Counted from the first letter of the stretch, positions 7,533 to 16,899 are shown. The stretch: DNA of 41,797 bases from Betaproteobacteria bacterium (GCA_009925585.1 RFYK01000005.1:1-41797); one strand, 5' to 3'. Program-made: numbers and translations. Notes: generated by a model not told the origin, from the sequence alone.

Positions 7533-8123
7533 ATGTCTGAAGCAGTCCACTCTCACCAAGACCCACCCGAGGTCTCCCCGCCTGTTCAATACGACCGGAT
7601 GCTGGTGGCATTGCACTGGTTATTGGCCATGGGTTTGATTGCCCAACTCGGTTTGGGCTTGTGGATGGACGACTTGCCCAAAGAGCCGGTGGGTTACCGC
7701 GCCCAGTGGTTCAATTTGCACAAGTCGATAGGTATTTGTTTGGGGCTGTTGATTTTGTGGCGACTGGGTTGGCGCATCACCCATTCGGTACCTGCGTCGG
7801 TGAATTTGCCAGGCACATGGCAGGACAAACTCTCCACACTGACCCACCGAGCGATGTACTTGTGCATGTTGTTGATGCCGCTGAGTGGGTTTTTGGGTTC
7901 GAATTTCTCTCCTTACCCGGTCAAATTTTTCGGGGTGGCACTCCCCCGATGGTTTGCACCGGACCCAGATTTGAAGTCGTTGCTTTCGGAAGTTCATGAA
8001 TTGACTGCGACCTTGTTCATGGCTTTGGTTGCGCTTCACTTTGCTGCGGTGTTATGGCATGTGTTGGTCAAGCGCGATGGGTTACTCCAACGCATGACCT
8101 GGGGTCGTGCCCATCACGATTGA
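7533..8123 (+). CDS. Cytochrome b561-family membrane protein
   Basis: A 196-residue protein with four transmembrane segments and histidines placed for two b-type haems (ALHWLLAMG, NLHKSIGICLG, and ELTATLFMALVALHF with WHVL in the last span). The family moves electrons across or within the inner membrane, typically between quinol and a periplasmic partner. ATG 7533 is preferred; an in-frame TTG at 7521 would add four residues. It lies 22 bases after the PQQ-associated propeller, so a role in electron transfer from the quinoprotein system is plausible. The stop overlaps the start of the next gene. Confidence 0.88.
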   Translation: MSEAVHSHQDPPEVSPPVQYDRMLVALHWLLAMGLIAQLGLGLWMDDLPKEPVGYRAQWFNLHKSIGICLGLLILWRLGWRITHSVPASVNLPGTWQDKLSTLTHRAMYLCMLLMPLSGFLGSNFSPYPVKFFGVALPRWFAPDPDLKSLLSEVHELTATLFMALVALHFAAVLWHVLVKRDGLLQRMTWGRAHHD

Positions 8124-9358
8124 AGATACTTTTTCTCCACCAAAATTTTCCTGGCCAGTTCAAGCACCTGGCCCCTGCGTTGGCAAACAAGGGACACGAT
8201 GTCCACGCTTTGTTGATGGCGCACAAGCCTGGCTTCACGTGGCAAGGCGTCGTTGTGCATACCTATTTCCCCAACCGAGGCAGTTCGCACCTTATTCACC
8301 CCTGGTTGGCAGACACGGAAACCAAAACCATTCGGGCTGAAGCGGTGTTGCGCTGGGCGTTGAAAGCCAAAGAGCAAGGCTTTGTGCCGGACGTGGTGAT
8401 TGCCCATCCGTCTTGGGGTGAGAGTTTGTTCATCAAACACGTGTGGCCCCAGACAGCATTGGGGCTGTTTTATGAAATGTTTTACCAAGCCCATGGCCAA
8501 GATGTGCATTTCGATCCTGAGTTCTCCAAGCCAGAATTCAGCGTGGAAAGCCGCTTGTTGATGAAAAACGCCATCCACCTCATTCAAGACGGTTTTGCAG
8601 ATGCAGCCATGTCGCCCACACATTGGCAAGCCGCCACTTACCCGGCTTCGATGCAAAAGAAAATCACAGTGGTGCATGACGGCATAGACACTCAACACAT
8701 TCGTCCCGACGCACAAGCAAAGTTGTCGCTGGCCGATGGCAGAACATGGACGCGGCAAGACGAAGTGCTGACATTCGTCAGTCGCAATTTAGAGCCTTAC
8801 CGTGGCTACCATGTGTTCATGCGTTCGTTACCCGAACTGTTACGTCAGCGACCCCAGTTGCAGGTGTTGCTGGTGGGTGGCGATGGTGTCAGCTATGGCG
8901 CCAAGCCGCCCGGTTCTGAGTCTTGGAAACAGATCTTCATCAACGAGGTGAAGCAGCACATCTCAGAAGCAGACTGGCAACGCGTGCATTTCTTGGGCAG
9001 GCTGAGTTACCCGCAATTTCTGACCATGTTGCAGATCAGCCGTGTCCATGTGTATTTGACCTACCCCTTTGTGTTGAGTTGGAGCTTGATCGAAGCCATG
9101 AGCAGTGGCTGTGCCATTGTGGCCAGCGATACCGCGCCAGTCAAAGAGGTCATCATCCCCCATGTGACCGGCCAACTCGTGCCATTTTTTGATGTGCGGG
9201 CTTGGGTGCATCACCTGAATGCGCTGTTGGACCAGCCTGAAGAAAGAAAGCGCTTGGGTCAACAGGCGAGGGAACATGCGGTCACGCACTACGACTTGCA
9301 AACCGTGTGTTTGCCAAAGCAATTGGCGTGGGTGGATGCGTTGGCCCGTCAGGGTTGA
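8120..9358 (+). CDS. Family 4 glycosyltransferase (PF12000-type N-terminus)
   Basis: A 412-residue GT-B fold glycosyltransferase that should transfer a sugar from an activated donor to an unknown acceptor. The N-terminal domain begins KILFLHQNFPGQFKHLAPAL, characteristic of this subgroup. The C-terminal donor-binding domain has VSRNLEPYRGYHVFMR, a glycine-rich VLLVGGDGVSYG and the SWSLIEAMSSGCAIVASDTA region with the conserved Glu. The start is most likely TTG 8120, overlapping the cytochrome b561 stop as TTGA. No ATG fits, because upstream in-frame codons lie inside the b561 gene and lengthen the protein unnaturally. It converges with the rhodanese gene, with a 3-base gap. Confidence 0.87.
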   Translation: MKILFLHQNFPGQFKHLAPALANKGHDVHALLMAHKPGFTWQGVVVHTYFPNRGSSHLIHPWLADTETKTIRAEAVLRWALKAKEQGFVPDVVIAHPSWGESLFIKHVWPQTALGLFYEMFYQAHGQDVHFDPEFSKPEFSVESRLLMKNAIHLIQDGFADAAMSPTHWQAATYPASMQKKITVVHDGIDTQHIRPDAQAKLSLADGRTWTRQDEVLTFVSRNLEPYRGYHVFMRSLPELLRQRPQLQVLLVGGDGVSYGAKPPGSESWKQIFINEVKQHISEADWQRVHFLGRLSYPQFLTMLQISRVHVYLTYPFVLSWSLIEAMSSGCAIVASDTAPVKEVIIPHVTGQLVPFFDVRAWVHHLNALLDQPEERKRLGQQAREHAVTHYDLQTVCLPKQLAWVDALARQG

Positions 9359-9361
9359 CGA

Positions 9362-11677
9362 TCAAATGACCTTGAACCCATGGGTACCGTCTTTGCGCAG
9401 TTGCTCAACCAAGCCATGTTCCCAGTCTAAATAAGCTTGCATGGCTTGCGGCGAGTGGTCTGCGCCTTCGTAAGGGCGTCGGTATTTGTCAATTTGCGGG
9501 CTGGCCACATACGACTCGCCTTGTTGGGTGCTGAACCCTTGCGCCATCCAACTGGCGTTGCCACCGGGCAGCCAATAGACCTCAATACCCGGTCTGACCA
9601 AGCTGCGAAGTTCGGCCACGGCATAGCGCGATGCACGTCCGTCAGCGCAAGTCAACACGTAGCGATTGGCTTTGTGCACCCGCGTGAAATCTTGCGCCAT
9701 TTGTGAGCGCAATAACCACCACGCACCGGGGATGTGTTTTTTCACGTAAGTGCTGCTGTCGCCCACATCAATGACCATGCTGAGGTTGCTGCGGTTGGCC
9801 AACCATTCTTTGAGCGTGACTGGGTCTACTTCCTGCACTGGCTCGATGGTGTCTGGCAATGCCGCGGGTGGCAAGTCGGTTTCTGAAAAATCAGCTGACG
9901 CGACATCTTTGAGCACATGACTTTCCCAACCCATTTGCGCCAGCCAAGTGGCTGTCATCGATGCTCGTACACCGTCGTTGTCACACAGCACCACGCGCGC
10001 ACCGCGCACGGGCAAATAAACATCGGTTTCTTGCACCAATTGCCCGCCGGGTGCGCAGACAGCGCCAGGGACATGACCTTGCGCGTATTCTTGCGGTGTG
10101 CGCACATCCATGAAGTAGGTGGTGCGGGTGGCATCCGCCTGCATGTCGCGCAAGGCGGGCAAATCAATGCGTTGCACGCCCGCACGAAACAGCAAAGCCA
10201 AGGCCGATGCCGCAGTTTTCTTTCGGTCTTCTTCGGCGTATTCGCCAAAGGTGTCTTGGGCTTTGTGCGCCAACGCCAGACCTGCCAATTGCCAGCCGAT
10301 GGTGCCATTGCGCAAAGCGCAGACAGGGTTGGGAATGCCCGCATTGATCAGCGATTGCGCGCCGATGATGCTGCGCGTGCGACCTGCGCAATTGACCACG
10401 ATGCGCGTGGTTGCTTTGGGCGCCAAGGTGCGAGCGCGCAATACCAATTCACCGCCGGGCACATGGATGGCGCCGGGGATGCTCATGGTGTGGAATTCGT
10501 CAAAGCGTCTGGCGTCAAGCACCAGCATGTCTGACCCGTTGTCCATCAATGCTTTGACTTCGAGCGCAGAAAACGAAGGGGTTTTGCGGTGTGTCTCTAC
10601 CCATTCGCCAAATGCTTTGCTGGGCACATTCACATCGCTGAACAATTCGCCACCCGCGGCGGCCCAACCTGCCAAACCATTTTGAAACAAACCGATGTCG
10701 CTGTAGCCGATACGCTGAAACAGTTCGGCAGCACGCACGCACAAACCCTCACCGTTGTCAAACAACACCAAGGGCGTATCGCGTCGAGGAATGCGTTGCC
10801 ATGCATCTGCTTCGATGCGCCCGAGGGACAGTTGAATGGCGAACAATGGGTGGCTTTGTGCATGGCTGTGTTCTTCGCGCACATCCACCAATGCCACTTC
10901 TTGTTTGTCCAGCAACATTTGCCTGACTTGCGCAAAGGTCACCCATTTGAACGGGTGTGTGGCTGCAACCGGCTGGGGATCGACCACTGCCAACGGTTCA
11001 AGGACTGGGGTTGAACGGGGGGCGTCAATCGCAGGCGACACCGCTGCCGCCGCGACATTCACGCTCGGTGTGGGCAAAGTGGCAACCGCTGCGGCGATCG
11101 GCATGCCGGGCACATTGGCATAGCCTTGCACAAACACATGGCGGGAACCGTCTTCTCGGTAAAAGTGTCTGGCCGTCTCACCGAAGTTGCCTTGGTAAAC
11201 CTCGATACAAACACAGGCTTGGTCTGGCAAAGGGTTCCATACTTTGTGAACATCGCCCATCCGAGGCGACACCGCTTCAACGTCACCTGGCAACATGTCG
11301 ATTTGAAAACCGGCAGGCACCCAACGTCCATCAGACATCCGGCTGTACGGTTGACACGATTGACTGCCCCGCAATACACCGCTCAAACCCCACACGGTAT
11401 GGTCGTGGATGGGGGTGCTTTGTCCGGGACCAGATACCCAACTCACCACTGAAAATCGGTTGGCCGGATCGGCGTAAATCAAATACAACTGTGGGTGATG
11501 CGGATGCACCTGCGAGAGTTCGGGGTGCAGCCAATCGTCATGGGTTAACAACGGGACCAAGAGTTGCTGTGCTTGGCTCAGCAGTTCGTCTTCTGCGGGA
11601 GAGAGGTTGACCAGCCTGGTCATGTCGGCCAGAAACTGGTGCAGTCTTTGACTCTGGGGCTTGGTTGCTTCGTACAT
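9362..11677 (-). CDS. Cysteine dioxygenase-like cupin fused to four rhodanese domains
   Basis: A 771-residue cytosolic protein. Residues 1-190 form a cupin of the cysteine dioxygenase type, with metal ligands His91 and His93 (IHDHTVWG) and a third His144 (GDVHKVWN). An Ala/Pro-rich linker (about 190-240) leads to four rhodanese domains. Domain 1 (about 245-345) has LFDNGEG in the active loop and lacks the catalytic Cys. Domain 2 has Cys430 (VNCAGRTRS), domain 3 Cys565 (LCDNDGVRA) and domain 4 Cys677 (LTCADGRAS). This predicts oxidation of a thiol coupled to sulfur-transfer relay. ATG 11677 is chosen because the 36 extra codons up to 11785 come from a TTG in promoter DNA. It is divergent from aroE. 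The substrate is unknown. Confidence 0.9.
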   Translation of the reverse strand: MYEATKPQSQRLHQFLADMTRLVNLSPAEDELLSQAQQLLVPLLTHDDWLHPELSQVHPHHPQLYLIYADPANRFSVVSWVSGPGQSTPIHDHTVWGLSGVLRGSQSCQPYSRMSDGRWVPAGFQIDMLPGDVEAVSPRMGDVHKVWNPLPDQACVCIEVYQGNFGETARHFYREDGSRHVFVQGYANVPGMPIAAAVATLPTPSVNVAAAAVSPAIDAPRSTPVLEPLAVVDPQPVAATHPFKWVTFAQVRQMLLDKQEVALVDVREEHSHAQSHPLFAIQLSLGRIEADAWQRIPRRDTPLVLFDNGEGLCVRAAELFQRIGYSDIGLFQNGLAGWAAAGGELFSDVNVPSKAFGEWVETHRKTPSFSALEVKALMDNGSDMLVLDARRFDEFHTMSIPGAIHVPGGELVLRARTLAPKATTRIVVNCAGRTRSIIGAQSLINAGIPNPVCALRNGTIGWQLAGLALAHKAQDTFGEYAEEDRKKTAASALALLFRAGVQRIDLPALRDMQADATRTTYFMDVRTPQEYAQGHVPGAVCAPGGQLVQETDVYLPVRGARVVLCDNDGVRASMTATWLAQMGWESHVLKDVASADFSETDLPPAALPDTIEPVQEVDPVTLKEWLANRSNLSMVIDVGDSSTYVKKHIPGAWWLLRSQMAQDFTRVHKANRYVLTCADGRASRYAVAELRSLVRPGIEVYWLPGGNASWMAQGFSTQQGESYVASPQIDKYRRPYEGADHSPQAMQAYLDWEHGLVEQLRKDGTHGFKVI

Positions 11678-11788
11678 CTCAGCAGATTTTCTTATAAGGT
11701 GGCGATTGTTCCACAGTCGATCCAGAAAAAACGCTGGCAAACCCGTCGCACAGAAAATGGCCTGGACAAACGCTATGCTTGACAAACG

Positions 11789-12637
11789 ATGAACACACGC
11801 ACTTCAGACAAATACGTATTGGCCGGTGTCATGGGTTGGCCGATTTCACATTCGCGCTCACCGGTGATCCATGGTCATTGGATCAGCCAATGGGGTTTGC
11901 GTGGCAGTTATGTGCCTTTGGCGGTCAATCCTGTGGCATTGCCGCAAGCGCTCAGCGGATTGGCTGCGTTGGGTTTTGCAGGATGCAACCTCACCTTGCC
12001 GCACAAAGTAGATGCACTGGCTTGCGTGCATGAAATGGATGCGGTGGCGCGGCAAATCGGCGCGGTCAACACCGTGATCGTCAACCCCGATGGCAGCTTG
12101 CGTGGCACCAACACAGACGCGTTTGGATACATCCAAAGTTTGCACGAAGCGCAACCGTCTTGGCAAGCCGCCCAAGGCGCTGCCGTGGTCTTGGGTGCAG
12201 GAGGTGCAGCCCGCGCCGTGGTGTGGGCCTTGGCCGATGCAGGCGTCAAAGACATTCGGTTGATCAACCGCAGTCCTGACAAAGCGCATGCGTTGGCAGC
12301 GGCGTTCGGTTCACCCGTGCGGGCCTGTCCCTGGGAACAACGCGCGGATGCGCTGGCAGACGCCGGGTTGTTGGTCAACACCACCACCCAAGGCATGCAA
12401 GGGCAACCCGCCTTGGACATCGATTTGGCTGCACTGCCTTTGCACGCGGTGGTCTCCGATATCGTTTACACGCCGTTGAAAACCGATTTACTCATGCGCG
12501 CAGAACAAAGAGGTCATCCCATCGTCAACGGCTTGGGGATGTTGTTGCATCAGGCCAGACCAGGGTTTGCGGCATGGTTCGGTGTCATGCCAGAGGTCAC
12601 CCCCGCGTTGTGGCAAGCTGTGCTCGCCACCCTGTGA
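11789..12637 (+). CDS. aroE: Shikimate dehydrogenase
   Basis: A 282-residue enzyme reducing 3-dehydroshikimate to shikimate with NADPH in the chorismate pathway. The substrate site shows Ser20 and Ser22 (ISHSRSP), Lys73 (NLTLPHK), Asn94 (GAVNT) and Asp110 (GTNTDA). The nucleotide-binding loop is GAGGAAR (136-142) and NRS (160-162) follows the second strand. Length is normal. The start ATG lies 111 bases from the divergent cupin-rhodanese start. Its TGA stop is immediately followed by the last base of the soxA stop on the other strand, a zero-gap convergence. Confidence 0.97.
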   Translation: MNTRTSDKYVLAGVMGWPISHSRSPVIHGHWISQWGLRGSYVPLAVNPVALPQALSGLAALGFAGCNLTLPHKVDALACVHEMDAVARQIGAVNTVIVNPDGSLRGTNTDAFGYIQSLHEAQPSWQAAQGAAVVLGAGGAARAVVWALADAGVKDIRLINRSPDKAHALAAAFGSPVRACPWEQRADALADAGLLVNTTTQGMQGQPALDIDLAALPLHAVVSDIVYTPLKTDLLMRAEQRGHPIVNGLGMLLHQARPGFAAWFGVMPEVTPALWQAVLATL

Positions 12638-13471
12638 CTATTTGCGTACCGAGGGAACCTCGATGTTCAGCCCTTGCGCACGCCACATCAAATACAAAGT
12701 GATGTCACGCATGTCCATGTGTCCCCAAGCAGGAATCTCTGCTTTCACGCCGGTGTAACAAAAGCGCAAACGCCGCTCCAGGGAAGCCAGTCTTTGCCAT
12801 TCGATGCGGTAGGCAGGGTAGGCATTCGGCTGGCCTTGGCTGAGTCGGTCGGTGAACAATTTGATGCCGTAACGTTGATCGTGGCATTGGGTACACGCCA
12901 AGTTCATTTGGCCTTGCCGGGTCATGAATATTTTTTGGCCTGCTTCAAAATGAGGTTTCGCTTTGCCTTCAATGCTCACTTGAATCGGCATGCCATGAGA
13001 CGCAGAAGTCACGTGCAAAGTCATGGCCAGTAATTCGTCAGACTCCAGCGGCCATTCACTGGCTTTTTGTTGTTTTTGACGGCACTGGCGAATGCGGTCT
13101 TCCAAGTTGAACAACTGACCCGACTCTTTGTCGATGGCCGGGTAGCGCGTCGCAACACCTTTCATGCTGCTGGTTAATTCGCCATGGCATGACTGACAGC
13201 TTTTGTCTGATTTGCCCGCCACTTGCTTCCATAACTTGGCGCCTTTGTCCAAGGCGGGCAGGGCAGGATTGGCGAAATCATCGCCTTGCAAAGCCAAAAT
13301 TTCAGGACCGGTGAACGCTATGCCCGATTGCAATTTGTCCAAAGGAATGATGCGTTGCTGTGCTTGCAATGGCATCGTGATGCACATCCCCAGCAACCAC
13401 GCCCAGCCCAAACCAATGCGGCCCTGTCGCCAAAGCAAATGGGTGATCGCCATGACGGTGCAATGCCCCAT
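12638..13471 (-). CDS. soxA: Sulfur oxidation dihaem cytochrome c SoxA
   Basis: Periplasmic partner of SoxX; the SoxAX complex joins thiosulfate to the SoxY carrier Cys. The protein has a signal peptide (h-region GWAWLLGMCITMPLQA) and two haem motifs, CQSCHG and CTQCHD. RFCYTGVKAE contains the Cys that serves as the persulfidated active-site haem ligand in this family. ATG 13471 begins one base after the soxZ stop; ATG 13453 six codons later is equally possible, and neither has a strong Shine-Dalgarno site. It is the last gene of the operon and abuts aroE tail to tail. No soxB follows, which is odd for a thiosulfate system. Confidence 0.9.
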   Translation of the reverse strand: MGHCTVMAITHLLWRQGRIGLGWAWLLGMCITMPLQAQQRIIPLDKLQSGIAFTGPEILALQGDDFANPALPALDKGAKLWKQVAGKSDKSCQSCHGELTSSMKGVATRYPAIDKESGQLFNLEDRIRQCRQKQQKASEWPLESDELLAMTLHVTSASHGMPIQVSIEGKAKPHFEAGQKIFMTRQGQMNLACTQCHDQRYGIKLFTDRLSQGQPNAYPAYRIEWQRLASLERRLRFCYTGVKAEIPAWGHMDMRDITLYLMWRAQGLNIEVPSVRK

Positions 13472-13472
13472 G

Positions 13473-13823
13473 TCAGGACTTGGGCGCTTGCGACTGGTTG
13501 GCGGGTTCAATCACCAAGTTGTGACGCAATTCACCGATGTAGCCCTTGTCGTCTACCCATCGGAAATACAACTCACCTGATCTGGTCGCGCGCAAATAAA
13601 ACTCAAACAAGGGGTTGGCTGCCGTGCCTGTGGTGGGCTCTACCCGAAACACTTCCTTGTCATGCAAGATGCATTGCAAATGACGAATCACATTGCGTTT
13701 GATCAGCACACCATCAAGGTCGCGCAAAAAACCGCTGTCCATCGGGTGCTGCACCAGCAAACGCAACTTGAACACATCGCCTTCCACGATGCGAGGGGGG
13801 ACTTGTAAACGTGCCGTTGTCAT
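13473..13823 (-). CDS. soxZ: Sulfur carrier complex subunit SoxZ
   Basis: A 116-residue immunoglobulin-fold protein that pairs with SoxY in the periplasm. It contains PPRIVEGDVFKLRLLVQHPMDSG-type SoxZ sequence and the typical FRVEP and NPLFEFYLRATRSGEL region. It lacks a signal peptide, as is usual, since SoxY's Tat signal exports the pair. It starts three bases after the soxY stop and is one base from soxA. Length is normal. Confidence 0.93.
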   Translation of the reverse strand: MTTARLQVPPRIVEGDVFKLRLLVQHPMDSGFLRDLDGVLIKRNVIRHLQCILHDKEVFRVEPTTGTAANPLFEFYLRATRSGELYFRWVDDKGYIGELRHNLVIEPANQSQAPKS

Positions 13824-13826
13824 GGG

Positions 13827-14339
13827 TTATCCGTTGTCTATGCAAGCGGCTTCAGTGACCACCACTTCTTGCGTTTCATAGCGGAAGGTGCCGTCGGACA
13901 GTCGCGCCAAGGCCACCACCATTTGGGTGCCTGACAAGCGCACGCGCATGGTCAATTCAGATCGACCGTTCCATGGGCCCAGCACAAACATGGCCATCAA
14001 TGGCACCGGATTGCGTTGTGAGATCAGGTAGATGTGCGTCACATGCGAGGCTTCTGTCATCGGGCTGTCCACCTTCAGACTCAACGGGACCAAGTGGCCG
14101 TTGTCAGCCAACATCGGCAAGGACAAGGTGACGCCTTCGTGTTTCATGGGTTGGCGCACCACATACGGCGCGACCATTTCATCGAAGGTGCGCAAGCGGG
14201 CATCGCTCAGGTCTTGCACTCGGCCCAGCACCGACATGTCTTGTGCATGAGACAAACCTGCGCCCATGCCCCACGCACCGACCGTGGTTTGCAAAAAACG
14301 GATCAGGTAATCGCGGCGCGACAACGGTGGCAACATCAA
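13827..14339 (-). CDS. soxY: Sulfur carrier protein SoxY with an atypical C-terminal tail
   Basis: A 170-residue protein with a Tat signal (SRRDYLIRF near the start) and the SoxY fold (SHVTHIYLISQRNP, NGRSELTMRVRLSGTQ). Classical SoxY ends in a flexible GGCGG arm whose Cys carries the sulfur substrate through the Sox cycle. Here the protein ends EAACIDNG. A Cys is kept at position 166, four residues before the end, but the flanking glycines are replaced by Ala, Ile, Asp and Asn. The carrier Cys therefore exists but in a bulkier, charged arm. The start overlaps the soxX stop by four bases (ATGA). Family assignment is good; function in standard thiosulfate oxidation is less certain. Confidence 0.88.
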   Translation of the reverse strand: MMLPPLSRRDYLIRFLQTTVGAWGMGAGLSHAQDMSVLGRVQDLSDARLRTFDEMVAPYVVRQPMKHEGVTLSLPMLADNGHLVPLSLKVDSPMTEASHVTHIYLISQRNPVPLMAMFVLGPWNGRSELTMRVRLSGTQMVVALARLSDGTFRYETQEVVVTEAACIDNG

Positions 14340-14749
14340 GGTCCTTTGGTGGCGTTGAGTAAATAAGCAACGATGTCTTCCAAGCCTTGCTCGGTCAGCA
14401 CCGTTTTGCCGATCAGTGGTTTGGCCACATTGTGCAACCCTTGCGTGCTGAAGTAGGCAGGCATGAAAGTTTGCGGGTTGAGCAAGCGAGGGTCAGCGAT
14501 CCGATAGCGGATTTGTTCTGCGCTCAGTCGTTGGCTCAAACCGCTGAGGTTGGGGCCCATTTCTCCGCCTTCCTTCATGCCGGGAATGGTGTGACACAAC
14601 ACGCAACCCGTTTCTTGTCGGTTGACCAACAACTTGCGGCCACGCTCAGTGTCAGCGCTGGCGGCAGACGGTGTGGCGGGCATGCCATCGCTGGCCGCCC
14701 ACACCGCGCTGGCTCCGAGCATCAAAGCTGACAAGAACAATGGCTTCAT
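14336..14749 (-). CDS. soxX: Sulfur oxidation monohaem cytochrome c SoxX
   Basis: A 137-residue periplasmic cytochrome with a signal peptide ([18 protein letters not shown]), haem site CVLCH (Cys49, His53) and Met96 (TFMPAY) as probable axial ligand. The spacing GPNLSGLSQRLSAEQIR and NPQTFMP is typical of SoxX. It takes electrons from SoxA. The gene overlaps the preceding molybdopterin-subunit gene (ATGs and stops interleave at 14746-14749), so translation is coupled to a molybdenum hydroxylase, an unusual neighbour. Confidence 0.92.
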   Translation of the reverse strand: MKPLFLSALMLGASAVWAASDGMPATPSAASADTERGRKLLVNRQETGCVLCHTIPGMKEGGEMGPNLSGLSQRLSAEQIRYRIADPRLLNPQTFMPAYFSTQGLHNVAKPLIGKTVLTEQGLEDIVAYLLNATKGP

Positions 14750-16899
14750 GCTTTGACGAGTGACAAGCCGTGGTTTTTCAAAGGCAATGAACGAATGCGT
14801 TTGCCCGTGGCTGCAAACAACGCATTGCCCAATGCCGGGGCCAGCGGTGCTTGCGCAGGTTCACCGACGCCACCCCAAAACCCGCCAGTGGGAGCGATGA
14901 CTGTTTCTACTTTGGGCATTTCGTTCATGCGCATCATGCGGTAGTCGTGGAAATTGGATTGCTCGATGCGACCGTCTTTGACCGTCATTTCACCCCAAAA
15001 AATCGCGGTCAAACCATGCACCACACTGCCTTGCAGTTGGGCTTGGATGTTGTCGGGATTCACCGCGTAACCGGGGTCAATGCCGATGACGACGCGGTGA
15101 ATTTTGACTTCCCCGCGCGGGCTGACGGACACCTCGCAAACGCACGCAGTCCAACTGCCGTAACCGTCGACACTGGCAATGCCTCGGTGTACACCCTTGG
15201 GCAAGGGTCGGCCCCAGTCGGCCGCTTTGGCAACCGCTTGCAAAATGCTGCGGTCGCGGTTCGCTTTTTCGTTGTCAGGCAACAAAGCCAGTCGATAAGC
15301 CAACGGGTCTTGTCCTGCAGCGTGCGCCAATTCATCCAAAAAACATTCGCGCACAAATGGATTTTGCGAATGACCCACTGTGCGCCAAAAGCCCACTGGC
15401 ACATGCGCTGTGCGCATGGCAAAGTCAACCAAGGTGTTCGGTATGGCGTAAGGATGGTCGTTGAAGCAAGCCACTGCTTGTTGGTCCACGCCATTTTGCA
15501 AGGGCATGCGCAGCAACTGAGAAAACAAAGACGGTGCGCTTACACGCACATGCAATGCATTCGGTTTGCCCGTGCTGTCAACCGACGCGCGCATGCGCAC
15601 CAAGCTGGCAGGCCGGTACAAATCGTGTTGCATGTCTTCTTCGCGGCTCCACATCAATTTGATGGGTTTGCCAGGGATTTGCATGGCAATCGCGACAGCT
15701 TGACGGGTGAAATCTTGCGGCGATTTGCGTCCAAGCCCCCCTCCCATTTGCATGGCAAAGACGCGTACTTTCTCTTGTGGCATGTCTGCCGTGGAAGCGG
15801 CGGCGGTGAGTGTGGATTCGGGGTTTTGCGTAGACGCCCAAATGTCAAGTTGACTGTCTGTCCACAGCGCGGTACAGACCATGGGCTCCATGGTGGCATG
15901 CGCCAAGTACGGGGTGTAGTAATCGGCTTCAACCACCGGTGCGTTGGCCAGTACGCCCAAGGTATCGCCATCGTTGCGTGCAATCGCGAGTTCTTTGTGG
16001 GTCAGTCCATCGCGGTAGAACTGCATCAAACTGTTGCTGCTGACGGCCGCGTTTTTTCCGTTGTCCCAATCAATGGACACATCGCGCAAAGCCTCTTTGG
16101 CACGCCACCAGTTGTCAGCCACCACCGCCACAAATTCGCCTTGGTTGATGACTTTGACAATGCCACGGCGGTTGTCCACTTTGCTGCTGTCCACTGAAGT
16201 GGCTTTGCCACCAAAGACGGGCGATTGGGCGATGGCTGCATGCAACATGCCCGGCAATTGGACATCCACGCCATAGCGGATCTTGCCCGTGACGATGTCA
16301 GCCATGTCAACACGGGGCAACGGCTTTCCGATCAAAGTCCAGTTTTTCGGGTCTTTGAGCGGGATGTCTTTGGGGGGTGTCAATTTTGCGGCGTCGGCTG
16401 CCAATTGGCCATAACTGAGTTTTTTTCCGCTGGCGCTGTGGACGACCATGCCCATGCTGGCCTTGCATTCGGCAGCAGGCACGCCAAAGCGTTGCGCGGC
16501 AGCTTCGACCAACATGATGCGTGCGGCTGCACCGGCTTTGCGCAAATATTCTTGCGACATGCGAATGGTGCGGCTGCCCACGCTGGCCATGTCGCCATAC
16601 ACCCGTTTGCGACGCAAGTTGTCATGCGCAGGCACATCGACGATGCGCACTTTTTTCCAGTCGACTTCCAGCTCTTCGGCAATCAGCATGGGTGCAGAGG
16701 TGCGGCTGCCTTGGCCCATTTCGGTGCGTGCATAGCGGATCACCACGGATTCATCGGGGTGAATCTCAATCCAGGCGTTCACCTCGTTGCTGTCAGCTGC
16801 AGTGGCTGATTCAGGCCAGACAAAACCCAGGCTCAAACTCGCTGCGGTCGTGCCACTGACTTGCAAAAACAATCGGCGATTGATGACGTTGGTGCTCAT
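14746..16899 (-). CDS. Tat-exported molybdopterin-binding large subunit, IorB-like
   Basis: A 717-residue subunit of a molybdenum hydroxylase of the isoquinoline 1-oxidoreductase/aldehyde dehydrogenase group, which hydroxylates aldehydes or N-heterocycles. ATG 16899 is supported by GGGAGG seven bases upstream, by ATGA overlap with the [2Fe-2S] gene, and by a Tat signal directly after it ([10 protein letters not shown]); the open frame up to 16971 lacks these. Key sites include [13 protein letters not shown] near the N-terminus, [14 protein letters not shown] and the catalytic WGGVGEP near the C-terminus. No FAD subunit gene is present, as is usual for periplasmic IorAB types, which use c-type cytochromes as acceptors. 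The adjacent soxX and soxA could supply those cytochromes. The substrate is unknown. Confidence 0.9.
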   Translation of the reverse strand: MSTNVINRRLFLQVSGTTAASLSLGFVWPESATAADSNEVNAWIEIHPDESVVIRYARTEMGQGSRTSAPMLIAEELEVDWKKVRIVDVPAHDNLRRKRVYGDMASVGSRTIRMSQEYLRKAGAAARIMLVEAAAQRFGVPAAECKASMGMVVHSASGKKLSYGQLAADAAKLTPPKDIPLKDPKNWTLIGKPLPRVDMADIVTGKIRYGVDVQLPGMLHAAIAQSPVFGGKATSVDSSKVDNRRGIVKVINQGEFVAVVADNWWRAKEALRDVSIDWDNGKNAAVSSNSLMQFYRDGLTHKELAIARNDGDTLGVLANAPVVEADYYTPYLAHATMEPMVCTALWTDSQLDIWASTQNPESTLTAAASTADMPQEKVRVFAMQMGGGLGRKSPQDFTRQAVAIAMQIPGKPIKLMWSREEDMQHDLYRPASLVRMRASVDSTGKPNALHVRVSAPSLFSQLLRMPLQNGVDQQAVACFNDHPYAIPNTLVDFAMRTAHVPVGFWRTVGHSQNPFVRECFLDELAHAAGQDPLAYRLALLPDNEKANRDRSILQAVAKAADWGRPLPKGVHRGIASVDGYGSWTACVCEVSVSPRGEVKIHRVVIGIDPGYAVNPDNIQAQLQGSVVHGLTAIFWGEMTVKDGRIEQSNFHDYRMMRMNEMPKVETVIAPTGGFWGGVGEPAQAPLAPALGNALFAATGKRIRSLPLKNHGLSLVKA

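Noticed and set aside
9917-11610. Several plus-strand open frames (200 codons or more) opposite the cupin-rhodanese gene
   Set aside because: They overlap each other and the real gene, which carries four rhodanese domains and a cupin site. No independent evidence supports them.
14851-16197. Plus-strand open frame of 448 codons opposite the molybdopterin subunit gene
   Set aside because: It is fully antisense to a well-supported gene with all family motifs. Its translation is low in complexity and shows no domain; long antisense frames of this kind arise from codon bias.
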